From positions 1 to 64,000 of the forward strand of contig NZ_JOHR01000003.1 in assembly GCF_000719775.1 (NCBI RefSeq): a stretch of DNA of 64,000 bases, given 5' to 3'. The notes below the pieces were generated by a model. It saw only the letters and a program-made list of their open reading frames with translations, searched no databases and had not been told where the DNA came from. The position numbers and the translations under genes were made by a program. Shown here piece after piece: positions 7,639-16,652 of the stretch; positions within the stretch are counted from its first letter, which is position 1; each line of letters starts with the position of its first letter. This stretch comes from Streptomyces sp. NRRL F-5135 (GTDB lineage: Bacteria; Actinomycetota; Actinomycetes; Streptomycetales; Streptomycetaceae).

Positions 7639-9579
7639 TCATCCCACGTCGTAGGGGCGCATCATTTCGTTGTCCTCGTGTTCGAGCATGTGGCAGTGCC
7701 AGACGTACCGGCCCGGCCGGTCGAACGTCGCCTTCAGCCTCGTCGCCACACCCGGATAGGCGACCACCGTGTCCTTGAACCCTCTCTCCCACGGTTCCGC
7801 GGGCCGGACGGTACGGTCGGCCCGCAGTCGGTCGAGGAGCTGGAACTGCGTCTCGTGGATATGGATCGGATGGGCGTCCTTCGTGAAGTTGTGGATTTCC
7901 CAGATCTCGGTCGCCCCCACCGCCGGATTCTCCGTGACGGGGTCGTCCCAACGCAGTGGCACCGCGACGCCGTTCCGGTCCAGGGTGCCGAGCAGCAGTT
8001 GCCGAGGGCCGATGTGCGGCAGGGAATCGGAATTCTGCTCACTGAGGGAGAGCCGCCGGACCCGGCCCGCCTCCTCCAACGGTTCGAACGCCGGAAGTGA
8101 CAGCTGCGCGGGGGGCACACTCGTGTCCCGGGCCGTGGGCGCTCCGACCACGAGCTTCATGACCTGCCCGGTGGTGGCCGGGTCCGCGGGCGGGAAGTCC
8201 GTTCCCGCCGTGCCGCCCCGGAACGCCGTGTCCGGGCCCTCGTTGATGAGATACAGACCGGTTCCGACCGGAACCGAGGCGAAGTCGACGACCACGTCGA
8301 CGCGTTCGGCGGGGGCGATGAGCAGGTGGTCGCGCTGTACCGGTGCCGGAAGGAATCCTCCTTCGCTGCCGATCTGCCAGAAGGGGAGCGCCGGGTGCGC
8401 GGGCCTGCGGGCGAGTGGGTGCGTGACGATTTTGAGGATCAGGTAACGCGAGTTGCATCCGTTGAGGAACCGGAACCGGTAGCGGCGTGCTTCGACGTGG
8501 AGGAGCGGCCACGTCCTTCCGTTGGCCACCATCGTGTTGCCGAAGAACTCGGGGTTCCAGATCGGAGGGATGTCGCTGTCCGGGATGTAGGGCCCCTTGA
8601 AGCCGTCGAAGGCAACGCGTCCGGATGGGTAGGAGAGGCTGCCGTCGGCGTGGAACGACCGGTCCTGGATGACGATGGGGATCTCGTGGTACTTCCGGCC
8701 GGGCGGATCGCCGGGCCGGGGCGCGGGACCGGGCAGCACCCCTTCGGGAAGGTCCGCTGGACCGCCCCGCAGGAGGTAGAACCCCACCAGTCCGGCGTAG
8801 ACGTTCAAGCGCGTGATGCCCAGGGCGTGATCGTGAAACCAGAGGGTCGAGGCCCGTCCCTCGTTGGTGTACTGGTACACGGCGTCCCCCCGCCCCCAGG
8901 CGTCGCCGAACAGATCTTCGAACTTGCTCTTGAACTCTTCGTAGTAGGAGCCGACCGCGGCGTATCCGGCCGGAAGATCGAGTGCGTCGGGGAGGTACCA
9001 GGCTTCGGTGTAACCGTCGCTCTCCTCCGTGTTCCGCCCGCCGTGCAGGTGCGTCACGATCGGTACCGGGCCCGTGTACGGCCCGGGTGTCGAGCGGAAC
9101 GCGGGACGTGAGTCCCGGGCGGGGATCCCGCCCGGAGGGTTGGCCCAGTGCAGTGTGGGGTCGACCGGCAGCAAGTGCGGCAGGTACCGGCCCCCACGGT
9201 CGCGCAACTGGTTCTGCCACCTCACCCGCACGGGCGTCCCGGATCGGGCCTCGATGGTGAAGGCGGGGTAGTGGAACGTGCGCGGATGCCGGGCGGAACC
9301 GTAGCCCCACACCGTCGTCGCGGGCAGGCCGGGGGGCAGTATCCGCTGCCGGAACTGGCGAACGCCGATCGTGTAGAGGTCGACGCGATCACTGACGGCA
9401 CCGGGGGACCGTGGCATGGCCGGTGGGATGACGAGCCGTGTGACGTACTTGTCCACGCTTTTCGGGTCCAGCGCGCTCCCGCCGGTCGACGCCCACAGTC
9501 GAGGAGGGGCGGTACCCGGCGGAAGGAACGCGAACATGCCCCCGACCGCCGCTTGAACCACATGGCGTCTCGTGACCAC
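7639..9579 (-). CDS. Multicopper oxidase (CotA/bilirubin oxidase/phenoxazinone synthase-like)
   Basis: A 646-residue three-cupredoxin oxidase with all four copper motifs: HLHGG and WFHDHALGITR in the first domain, HPIHIHETQFQ and YVWHCHMLEHEDNEMM in the last, the latter giving the type-1 Cys-His-Met set. The N-terminus (VVTRRHVVQAAVGGMFAFLP) has two arginines before a hydrophobic stretch, a plausible Tat signal for export of the folded copper protein. I chose GTG 9579 because GGAGGA sits six bases upstream. These enzymes couple oxidation of phenols, bilirubin or metals to reduction of oxygen to water. The 174-base gap to the hydrogenase operon suggests separate expression. Confidence 0.9.
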   Translation of the reverse strand: MVTRRHVVQAAVGGMFAFLPPGTAPPRLWASTGGSALDPKSVDKYVTRLVIPPAMPRSPGAVSDRVDLYTIGVRQFRQRILPPGLPATTVWGYGSARHPRTFHYPAFTIEARSGTPVRVRWQNQLRDRGGRYLPHLLPVDPTLHWANPPGGIPARDSRPAFRSTPGPYTGPVPIVTHLHGGRNTEESDGYTEAWYLPDALDLPAGYAAVGSYYEEFKSKFEDLFGDAWGRGDAVYQYTNEGRASTLWFHDHALGITRLNVYAGLVGFYLLRGGPADLPEGVLPGPAPRPGDPPGRKYHEIPIVIQDRSFHADGSLSYPSGRVAFDGFKGPYIPDSDIPPIWNPEFFGNTMVANGRTWPLLHVEARRYRFRFLNGCNSRYLILKIVTHPLARRPAHPALPFWQIGSEGGFLPAPVQRDHLLIAPAERVDVVVDFASVPVGTGLYLINEGPDTAFRGGTAGTDFPPADPATTGQVMKLVVGAPTARDTSVPPAQLSLPAFEPLEEAGRVRRLSLSEQNSDSLPHIGPRQLLLGTLDRNGVAVPLRWDDPVTENPAVGATEIWEIHNFTKDAHPIHIHETQFQLLDRLRADRTVRPAEPWERGFKDTVVAYPGVATRLKATFDRPGRYVWHCHMLEHEDNEMMRPYDVG

Positions 9580-9764
9580 CCGTATTCCTCCGGTGCTCCT
9601 CGGACCAACTCCCGGCCCCATGTCCGCTCGCTTGGCGGGGTGGCCCCCGGGCGCCTCACCGGAACCACGACCAGCACGGTGCCATCAGGTTGCCGCCTCC
9701 GGCGTGTCCGTGTGGGGTCGAATACTCCACTCGGAGGACGTGGACTGCCGCCTGGACGCGGGCC

Positions 9765-9955
9765 TCACCCATACGCCCTCATCGGCAGGAACGAGAGGCC
9801 GGCCTGCAGCGGAGTCCAGTGGTGGACGCTCTGCACGAACTGTGCGGTGAAGAAGAAACCCATCATCGCGCCCATGGAGAGCATTCGGGTGACGTAGGCG
9901 CCGCTTCGTTCCGGTCGGCGAACAGCCGCAGCGGCACGACGGCCGCGCGGCCCGC
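9765..9955 (-). pseudogene. Remnant of an EmrB/QacA-type MFS transporter
   Basis: PLRLFADRN is read in one frame and continues in another as RSGAYVTRMLSMGAMMGFFF and FVQSVHHWTPLQAGLSFLP, a typical segment around the middle helices of 14-TM DHA2 drug pumps. Only about 60 codons survive, with one frameshift near 9905 and an early stop at 9765. It is non-functional and suggests a deletion next to the IS remnant that follows. Confidence 0.75.
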
Positions 9956-10156
9956 CGCTCCACCGGCCCAAGGCCCCGGACGGATCGCGCATCCGGGACG
10001 ACCTCTGCCTCCTTGCCATCTCTGGTGCCTTGGAAGAGGCGACGCCATCTTCCGGGGCTGCGGCCGCGTTGCGGGGAGAAGGGTCAGTTCTCTCGCGGTC
10101 GTCCGGCGAGGGCTTCCTGTGTCGCGGCCCACGAGGCGAGCAGGCGCAGGCCCTCT

Positions 10157-10372
10157 TCACTGGACCTGCTGGCCTGGATGCCGATGCTCGCCCTGACCGG
10201 CAAGGCCAGGCTCTGGGAGCCCCGCCGCCTGCGGCTCCGCCTGTTCACCACGGCCGGACAACTCGTGACCACCGGCCGTCGGCGAATCCTCCGCCTGGCC
10301 CGGCACTGGCCCTGGACCAGCCACATCACCACGGCTCTTGAGCGGCTCGCACTCCTGCCGAACCCCGGCTGA
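10157..10372 (+). pseudogene. IS1380-family transposase, C-terminal fragment
   Basis: About 70 codons starting SLDLLAWMPMLALTG and running through WEPRRLRLRLFTTAGQLV and RRILRLARHWPW to a natural stop. This is the characteristic C-terminal tail of Streptomyces IS1380 transposases (WEPKRLRLRLL... LR.A..WPW). The rest of the transposase is missing, so the element is dead. The hairpin at 10489 probably belongs to its downstream end. Confidence 0.75.
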
Positions 10373-10488
10373 CCAACGGATTCCCCGTCCCTACGACAGC
10401 AGCTCAACACCCGGAGCAGTGGAAACCGGCGCCACCCCGAGGCGACACTCGGGTCTTCGGCCTCCACACCCTCAGCCCACGACGCAAA

Positions 10489-10517
10489 ACGGTCCACCGA
10501 CTCCGTCGGTGGACCGT
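10489..10517. terminator. Perfect 12-bp stem, 5-base loop hairpin
   Basis: ACGGTCCACCGA, CTCCG, TCGGTGGACCGT form a perfect hairpin 117 bases past the IS1380 fragment's stop. It is likely a terminator belonging to the old element. Confidence 0.6.
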
Positions 10518-11157
10518 AACGAAACTTCGAGGCTAGTGTCATTCTGGGTCCGGCAGCACACGCCAAGGAAGCCTGATACGTACATCGTTGAGATGCGGCA
10601 GAGCCGCACCGGCCCTCCACGACCTCAGTTCCCGGAGAGCGGTGAACTGCCGGATGATCTCGGTCGAAGCTGCGGTTGGCGGCGGGAGCGGGCAGGTGTG
10701 ATCAAGGGCGCGCACTGACATCTCGTCGGCATGATTGTGCAACCGGGGCTGCAGGGTCTGTCGATGTCGACAACGCCGCAGGGCTTCTCGGGCGACAAGG
10801 ATGGACGGCACAGCTCGCCGAACGAGGAGCCCATGTCGTCGCCGTACCGACACACTCGCCGACGCACGCGCAACGACCCGACGTCCCCCTCGGCCGGCGG
10901 GCGGATCGTCGTCACCTGCCCTGCGGTTTCCCGCGCCAGGGATTGCCAGCATCACCCGCTCCGGTCCCTGGACGTCAGTCGCGCGGCCGAAGACGACGGA
11001 CCATCTTTGTTCAATCGAACGGATACTTCGCGTCTGTGCCCGAGAATACTCATGGACTGCGCCCGCGGGCATTCAGTTGGATACCTGCCAAACCACTGCG
11101 CGAGATTTGACATGTGGCGTCTGCTTCCAGTCGTCACGGATGACTACGAGGTGCTTC
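10518..11157. other. 640-base region without a convincing gene
   Basis: Several open frames exist on both strands but none has a good start, ribosome site or recognisable domain. The last hundred bases lead into the M20 gene with GAGGTGC just before its ATG and presumably contain its promoter. The rest is probably junk left by the IS1380 and MFS deletions. Confidence 0.5.
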
Positions 11158-12333
11158 ATGCAGTCCGTATCTACTTCTGACATCGCGTCCGGCCATGACG
11201 GGGAAGACAGCAGACAGCTTCCCCTGCTCCTGGACGATTTGAGCAGACTCGTCCGTACTGAGTCGCCCTCGACGGACCTGGATGCGGTGAGCCGCTCTGC
11301 GCGGGTGGTTGCCGGCTTGGTCGACGAGCGTATAGGGCGGCGGCCAGAGATTCTGAACGTCGACGGAGTCGACCATGTGCTATTGCGCGGGGCGGACCCT
11401 AAGGTCATGCTTCTCGGGCATCACGACACGGTCTGGCCGCTCGGCACGTTGGACGAGTTGCCCTACTCCGAATCCAACGGCGTCGTACGTGGCCCGGGCT
11501 GCTTCGACATGAAACTTGGCCTCGTCCAGGCGATCCATGCACTCGCTTGGCTGCGGCAGCGCCATGGTACCGAAGTCCTCGACGAGGTCACGCTCCTCGT
11601 CACGGGCGATGAGGAGCTGGGGTCCACGAGTTCGCGATCGCTGATCGAGCAGGAAGCACGCGACTGTGAGGCAACCCTGGTGCTGGAGGCGTCCGGCCCG
11701 GGCGGCGCTCTGAAGACTGGTCGGAAAGGTGTGTCCCGTTACGAGGTCGAGGTGCTCGGTCGTGCGGCACACAGCGGTCTCGAGCCGGAGAAGGGAGTGA
11801 ATGCGACCATCGCAGTCGCCGAGGTGGTGCTGGCGATCGCCCAGCTCGCTGACTCGGCCGCCGGTACGACCGTCACCCCGACGGTGATGAGCGCTGGTAC
11901 GACGCCCAACACCGTGCCTGCGGCGGCGACTGTGGCGGTCGATGTCAGGGCGAGCAGCGCGGAAGAGCAGGATCGCGTGGACCGGGCGATACGCGCTGTC
12001 AGACCGGTTCTGGCGGGAGCGGCGATTCGGGTGCAGGGCGGAATCAACAGGCCGCCCATGGAATCGAGCGTGGCGGCAGAGTTGTTCACCCGGGCACAAG
12101 GAATCGCATGCCGCCTCGGCCATCCGCCGCTACAGGAGATGACGGTTGGCGGCGCATCGGACGGCAACTTCACTGCGGGTATGGGAGTGCCAACCCTGGA
12201 CGGGCTGGGTGCTGTCGGCGGTGGCGCGCACGCCCGAGACGAGCATGCCGAGACAGCGTGGATCCTCCCGCGCACCAAGTTGCTCGCCAATCTCACCGAG
12301 GAACTCACGCGCGGGGTCTCACCGTCGGTCTGA
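11158..12333 (+). CDS. M20-family amidohydrolase, candidate N-succinyl-L-amino-acid hydrolase
   Basis: A 391-residue zinc metallopeptidase of the carboxypeptidase G2/ArgE class. Metal and catalytic residues are all present: GHHDTVWP (His88, Asp90), CFDMKLG (Asp117), GDEELGS (Glu152 base, Glu153 ligand), LEASGPGG (Glu177) and GGAHARDEH (His358). The dimerisation lid lies between about residues 185 and 300. The ATG at 11158 has GAGGTGC before it. Neighbouring D-aminopeptidase, acyltransferase and N-acylamino-acid racemase genes suggest that it removes the N-acyl group from L-amino acids after racemisation. A general aminoacyl-dipeptidase or deacetylase is the alternative. Its 3' end overlaps the convergent dppA-like gene by 15 bases. 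Confidence 0.85.
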   Translation: MQSVSTSDIASGHDGEDSRQLPLLLDDLSRLVRTESPSTDLDAVSRSARVVAGLVDERIGRRPEILNVDGVDHVLLRGADPKVMLLGHHDTVWPLGTLDELPYSESNGVVRGPGCFDMKLGLVQAIHALAWLRQRHGTEVLDEVTLLVTGDEELGSTSSRSLIEQEARDCEATLVLEASGPGGALKTGRKGVSRYEVEVLGRAAHSGLEPEKGVNATIAVAEVVLAIAQLADSAAGTTVTPTVMSAGTTPNTVPAAATVAVDVRASSAEEQDRVDRAIRAVRPVLAGAAIRVQGGINRPPMESSVAAELFTRAQGIACRLGHPPLQEMTVGGASDGNFTAGMGVPTLDGLGAVGGGAHARDEHAETAWILPRTKLLANLTEELTRGVSPSV

Positions 12334-13164
12334 GATCACCTGACGCGCGCGCTCGCTGCTCGCTGCGAGCTCATACAGGACGGTGATATATCCGAGGAGA
12401 TCCGTCGACGCTGTAAGCACCGTCGACACCGTCCGATCGGCCGTCCGGGTACAAGCAGGAATGCATGCGGCGAGCTCGGCGGCCACTGGCGAGGGCATGT
12501 CGACCTCGACCTCGAAGGACGCGGGTGGCGGCGGACAGCTCAGCGCTGACGCGCGTGCCATCGCGTCCGCCGCTCCTTCCCGCACGAGGTCCCTCGCGAC
12601 GCTCGGAGCGACAGAGTCCGTGGCCGAGAATCCGTGGGCGTTCTTCACGGTCACGATCGTGGCCTCGGGGAAGACGTCCGCTGCGATCGCGCCGATGACG
12701 TCGTCCCCGGTCACCAGCCCTACAGGGACACCGAGCGATGCCGCGTACAGGGCATTGACCTCGGCCTCTGACACAGGTGATCCGTTGACTCTGACTTCAC
12801 TGAAGTAGGCGGAGAACGTGTGTGCCAGCACTCCAGGTTTACCAGCCGGCGCGTGGTAGCCCACGAAGAGTGCCACGGCGCAGTCTTCCGTCAGGCCCTC
12901 GGCCATGCATTGGGCCTTGGGTTTCCCGAAGACCAGCCGTGCCCGCGGGTCGAGGCGCTCGGGAATCAGGTTGTCCATCGTTCCGTGGGAGTCGTTCACG
13001 AGTACGCTGGTCGCCCCGCCGTCGAAGGCGCCCGCGATGGCGGCGTTGGCTTCCTCGGTCATGAGTTCCTGCGCGCGGGGGTAGCCGAACCCGCCGCGCA
13101 CGATCTGGTCGAGGGTCGCGATGCCGGCGATGCCCTCCATGTCGACGGAGATGTACGCCTTCAT
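12319..13164 (-). CDS. dppA: D-aminopeptidase, M55 family (DppA-like)
   Basis: A 281-residue zinc D-aminopeptidase that removes N-terminal D-residues such as D-Ala from short peptides. Every zinc ligand described for Bacillus subtilis DppA is found at the same numbering: Asp8 and Glu10 (SVDMEG), His60 (VNDSHG), His104 (VGYHAPAG) and Glu133 (SPVSEAEVN). The length matches the family. AAGGAGAAG precedes the ATG at 13164. It faces the PucR-type regulator across a short divergent region and overlaps the M20 gene tail to tail. The protein has no signal peptide, so it works on imported peptides in the cytoplasm. Confidence 0.92.
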   Translation of the reverse strand: MKAYISVDMEGIAGIATLDQIVRGGFGYPRAQELMTEEANAAIAGAFDGGATSVLVNDSHGTMDNLIPERLDPRARLVFGKPKAQCMAEGLTEDCAVALFVGYHAPAGKPGVLAHTFSAYFSEVRVNGSPVSEAEVNALYAASLGVPVGLVTGDDVIGAIAADVFPEATIVTVKNAHGFSATDSVAPSVARDLVREGAADAMARASALSCPPPPASFEVEVDMPSPVAAELAACIPACTRTADRTVSTVLTASTDLLGYITVLYELAASSERARQVISDRR

Positions 13165-13280
13165 GGCTGATCTTCTCCTTCATCGTGTCAGCATGTTGCC
13201 AGCTCATTGTTGTCGAAGCTGCCATAGCAGGGCTGGGCCGATCGCCCAAATCGAAGCCGGTCCAGATGTACGATCACACA
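13165..13280. promoter_or_regulatory. Divergent promoter region, dppA / PucR gene
   Basis: About 115 bases separate the two divergent starts and must hold both promoters and probably the PucR operator. It is more AT-rich than its surroundings, with CATTGTTGTCGAAG in the middle. I could not define a convincing palindrome. Confidence 0.5.
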
Positions 13281-14900
13281 ATGGATGGCGGAATGTCCGC
13301 GGAAGCGGACCTGGGGCGGTTGGTGGAGCGGCTCGGCTCGACGTTGCTGACGATCAAGGCAGGCCCACGTCAGCCGGGTCGCGCCGTGACGACCGTCGTC
13401 CTCCATGATCCTCTGGACCGACCCGACGTCCCACCGGACGCGGTGGTGCTGGGCGTCGGTGTGGCAGTTGACGACAGCCTGGCCACTCTGGTCAGAGCGT
13501 TGGGTAAGGCCGGGGCCACGGCCCTCGTGGTCCGGGAGCCGGTCGCCATCGACGAGGTGGTCGCGCGCGAGGCAGAGACCGGTAACGTGTCCATCTTCGG
13601 TCTGGTGCAGGGCGCATCCTGGATCCACGTGGCGACTTTGCTCAGCGGCGCGCTGCATGTCAGCACCGATGGACACCCGTCGGTGGGTGGCGACGCGGAC
13701 CGGGACCTGTTCGCGTTGGCGAACTTGCTGTCGGCTCTTCTCGACGCCCCGGTCACCATTGAGGACCTGTCGTCGCGGGTACTCGCCTTCTCGGCGGACC
13801 AGGCCGGCACCGACGAACCGCGCCGCCTGACGATCCTCGGCCTCCAGGTACCGGAGATCTACAGCGGATACGTAAGGGAACATGGCATGTTCCGCCTCGT
13901 GTACGCGTCGGACCGACCGGTCTTTATGCAGAACCCCGCCCCCGGCGTACATCCCCGCGTAGCGATGAGGGTCCAAGCCGGCGACGAGATCCTCGGCTCC
14001 ATCTGGGCTGCCGTCGCAGCGCCGCTCACCCCCGAGCGGGAAGCCACCATGATCGAGGCAGCACGGGTGATCGCGCTGGAGATGCTGCGTGCTCGTGTCA
14101 GCGCCGATGCCTCCCAACGGCTTGGAGTGGCTCTGCTGTCGACGCTCATCGAGGGAGGGGCCGGCGCGCTCGAATCCGCACAGCAGCTGGGCTTCGGTTC
14201 GTCGTCGGCATGTGTCCTGGTCTTCGGGCCGCTGCAGTCCGATGAGGAGGTCCGTACGGCGGCCGATATCCAGCGCATCGCCTCCACGCTTCGGACCCAC
14301 CTCAGGCCGACGTATCCGCGTGCCGTCGCTGCCCAACTCGGCGGCGCGGTATACGCCGTCGTCCCCGTACGTGCGGCGACTCCATCGGCGGTGGAGGCTG
14401 TGAAGGACCTGGCTGCTGAGTTCATTGCGCGCTTGGACACCACCACCGAGTTCTGCGCGGGCCTCGGTTGCGTCGTCGAGAACGTTAGCGAACTCGCCGC
14501 ATCGCGACGCGACGCCGATGCGGCATTGCGGGTCCTGCGCTCGAATCCGCGCGACGGCAGACGGGTCGCATCACTGGCGGACGTGCTGATCGAATCCCTC
14601 CTGCTCCGGCTCAGCGACCTGATGGCGGCCGACCGCATCGAGTTGGCCGGCCCGCTCGCCGACCTGGAGGACTACGACGCCAAACACGGCACCGATCTGC
14701 TGCCGACATTGCAGAGCTGGCTCGAGCACTTCGGGGACGTGGCCGCCGCTGCCCGGGCCGTCCACGTGCACAAGAACACCCTCCGCTACCGGCTCGACCG
14801 CATCCAGCAGATCGCGGGAGTGGATCTGACCGACCCCGACGAACGATTCGGTCTGATGCTCCAGTTGCGCCTCGGGCAGCGACCGAACCGGACCCGATAG
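13281..14900 (+). CDS. PucR/CdaR-family transcriptional regulator
   Basis: A roughly 539-residue regulator. The N-terminal part (about residues 1-130) looks like the purine-catabolism PucR ligand domain (DAVVLGVGVAVDD, ALVVREP). The centre is a GGDEF-like CdaR segment, and the C-terminus holds the HTH_30 DNA-binding domain, LEHFGDVAAAARAVHVHKNT followed by LRYRLDRIQQIAG. Starts at 13266, 13281 and 13293 are all possible; none has a strong ribosome site, so the exact N-terminus is uncertain. PucR proteins usually sense a pathway metabolite and activate neighbouring catabolic genes. Here it lies between dppA and the ABC importer, so it is the likely switch for the whole locus. Confidence 0.85.
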   Translation: MDGGMSAEADLGRLVERLGSTLLTIKAGPRQPGRAVTTVVLHDPLDRPDVPPDAVVLGVGVAVDDSLATLVRALGKAGATALVVREPVAIDEVVAREAETGNVSIFGLVQGASWIHVATLLSGALHVSTDGHPSVGGDADRDLFALANLLSALLDAPVTIEDLSSRVLAFSADQAGTDEPRRLTILGLQVPEIYSGYVREHGMFRLVYASDRPVFMQNPAPGVHPRVAMRVQAGDEILGSIWAAVAAPLTPEREATMIEAARVIALEMLRARVSADASQRLGVALLSTLIEGGAGALESAQQLGFGSSSACVLVFGPLQSDEEVRTAADIQRIASTLRTHLRPTYPRAVAAQLGGAVYAVVPVRAATPSAVEAVKDLAAEFIARLDTTTEFCAGLGCVVENVSELAASRRDADAALRVLRSNPRDGRRVASLADVLIESLLLRLSDLMAADRIELAGPLADLEDYDAKHGTDLLPTLQSWLEHFGDVAAAARAVHVHKNTLRYRLDRIQQIAGVDLTDPDERFGLMLQLRLGQRPNRTR

Positions 14901-15092
14901 ACCCGCAGCATCGCAGCACCGCAGCGGCAGGTCAGGACAAATGGCCGCCGCCAGGGGAGCCTCGGGGTCGTTCGATCGTCCAAGCTGACCGGTTCCAGAT
15001 CGGACGAGCGCACGATGTGTTGCCGGGTTGCGAGGGTGAGGCTGGGTGATTGAAGTCACACCCCGTTCCCCTGACGTTAAGGCGGGTCCGTC
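14901..15092 (+). promoter_or_regulatory. Leader of the ABC importer operon
   Basis: 192 bases between the PucR gene and the substrate-binding protein. It ends with AAGGCGGG eight bases before the ATG at 15093, a good ribosome site. It presumably holds the promoter for the long coupled operon; a weak dyad GGGTGA-N6-TCACACCC occurs near 15045-15065. Confidence 0.4.
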
Positions 15093-16652
15093 ATGAATCG
15101 ACGCGTAGCTGCTGTCGCGTTTCTCCTCATTGCTGTGCCGGCTTTGGCTGCGTGTGGTGGCTCGAGCTCGGGCGCGGGCGGGGGCCAGGCGGATTTCGCC
15201 GCGGATGGCTCGTTCGCCGTCGCGATCGACTCCGACCCGGGCGACCTGAATCCGCTCGTCACCAACCTCGTGAACGCGCAGATCGTCGGGATGTACTCCT
15301 ACGACACGCTGATCTTCGGAGACCCTGAGACAGCCAAGCCCACGCCGTTCCTGGCCACGAGCTGGACCGAAAGCCCGACCAAGGTCACCTATACCCTGCG
15401 CGACGGCATCACGTGCGCCGACGGTACGCCGTTCACCGCGCAGACTGCCGCAGACAACCTCAACTGGATCGTTGCCCCGGCCAACAAGTCGCCTCGGCTG
15501 GAATCCGTTGTTCCGGCAGATGCCAAAGCGAGCGCGAACGGGAACGTCCTCACCGTCACCACCTCCAAACCGACACCCTTCATGCTGTACAACATCGGTG
15601 CGCAGCAGATGGTTTGCGAGCACGGTCTGAAGAACCCCAAGAGCCTCTCTGCGAGGAGTGACGGCACCGGACCGTTCGTCATTGATCGCGTCGTCGCCGG
15701 AGACTCGATCACGCTGACGCGCAGGGCGGGCTACACCTGGGGGCCGAAGAACAGCACGTCGGACACGCCGGGGCTGCCGAAGACCGTGACAATCAAGATC
15801 GTTCCGAGTCCGTCGACCCGAGCGAATCTGTTGCTGTCCGGCCAACTGAATGCGGCCATGGTGGGTGGCAAGGACGAGGATCGCCTCGCCAATCTGAAGT
15901 CGCTGCCATCGCCGACCATGTCCGGCATGATCGCCTACAACCACCACCAAGGTCTTCCAACTGCGGATGCCGACGTGCGGCGTGCACTGACCCAGGCGAT
16001 CGACCTCGACACTCTCACGAGGATCCTGACCGGCGGCAAGGGCGAACGAGCGACCTCGCTGCTCTCCGAAAACCCGAGCCTGTGTACTTACGACACCGTC
16101 AAGGGCGAGCTGCCTTCCTACAACGCTGAGGCCGCTGGTAAGGCTCTGCGTGCGGTGGGCACGCCGATCAACATCACGCTTGTCTATGACAACACCACGG
16201 ACACCGGCAGCGCTGCGGCGGAGTATGTCGCAAAGCGGTGGGAGACTGCCGGGGCTGTCGTGAAGCTCGACGGTGGCGACGAGAACTACGTCATCAGCCG
16301 GACCTTTGCGAGCAAGGATCCGTCGGGCTGGACGGCATCGCTGGGTTTGAACCTGCAGTCGGGAACACCGGCCATCTTCCCGCAGTACCTGTCCGGACCT
16401 GCCGCCCCCAAGGGGACGAACTTCGCTTCCATTGACAACAAGGACTACAACACTCGCGTCGCCGCGGCCGCGGGCCTGAGCGGTGACGCCGCCTGCAAGG
16501 CCTGGGCCCGGGCGGAACAGGCCCTGATGACAAGCGCCGACCTGATCCCGGTATCCGTCACGCCGTACAAGATGTACTTCAGTCGCGCGATGGCGCTCTA
16601 CCAGCCGGTCGGCGGGCAGTTGCCCGGTTCCGCGATTCGGGTGCTGAAGTGA
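15093..16652 (+). CDS. ABC transporter substrate-binding lipoprotein (peptide/nickel, family 5)
   Basis: A 519-residue extracytoplasmic solute-binding protein. It starts with a lipoprotein signal, MNRRVAAVAFLLIAVPALA, followed by the lipobox cysteine (LAAC) and a Ser/Gly-rich linker. The mature part has SBP_bac_5 landmarks: DSDPGDLNPLVTNLVNAQIV, LRDGITCADGTPFTA and the IVPSPSTRANLLLSGQ segment. Family members bind di- or oligopeptides, nickel chelates or related compounds. It is the first gene of the importer operon and its stop overlaps the GTG of the permease. Given the neighbours, peptides with D-residues or N-acylated amino acids are the likely ligands; that is inference. Confidence 0.9.
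   Translation: MNRRVAAVAFLLIAVPALAACGGSSSGAGGGQADFAADGSFAVAIDSDPGDLNPLVTNLVNAQIVGMYSYDTLIFGDPETAKPTPFLATSWTESPTKVTYTLRDGITCADGTPFTAQTAADNLNWIVAPANKSPRLESVVPADAKASANGNVLTVTTSKPTPFMLYNIGAQQMVCEHGLKNPKSLSARSDGTGPFVIDRVVAGDSITLTRRAGYTWGPKNSTSDTPGLPKTVTIKIVPSPSTRANLLLSGQLNAAMVGGKDEDRLANLKSLPSPTMSGMIAYNHHQGLPTADADVRRALTQAIDLDTLTRILTGGKGERATSLLSENPSLCTYDTVKGELPSYNAEAAGKALRAVGTPINITLVYDNTTDTGSAAAEYVAKRWETAGAVVKLDGGDENYVISRTFASKDPSGWTASLGLNLQSGTPAIFPQYLSGPAAPKGTNFASIDNKDYNTRVAAAAGLSGDAACKAWARAEQALMTSADLIPVSVTPYKMYFSRAMALYQPVGGQLPGSAIRVLK

Noticed and set aside
7639..9579. Multicopper oxidase as evidence of a phenoxazinone-type antibiotic cluster
   Set aside because: No other biosynthetic genes (NRPS, PKS, tailoring or resistance sets) adjoin it; CotA/bilirubin-oxidase-like enzymes are common outside such clusters.
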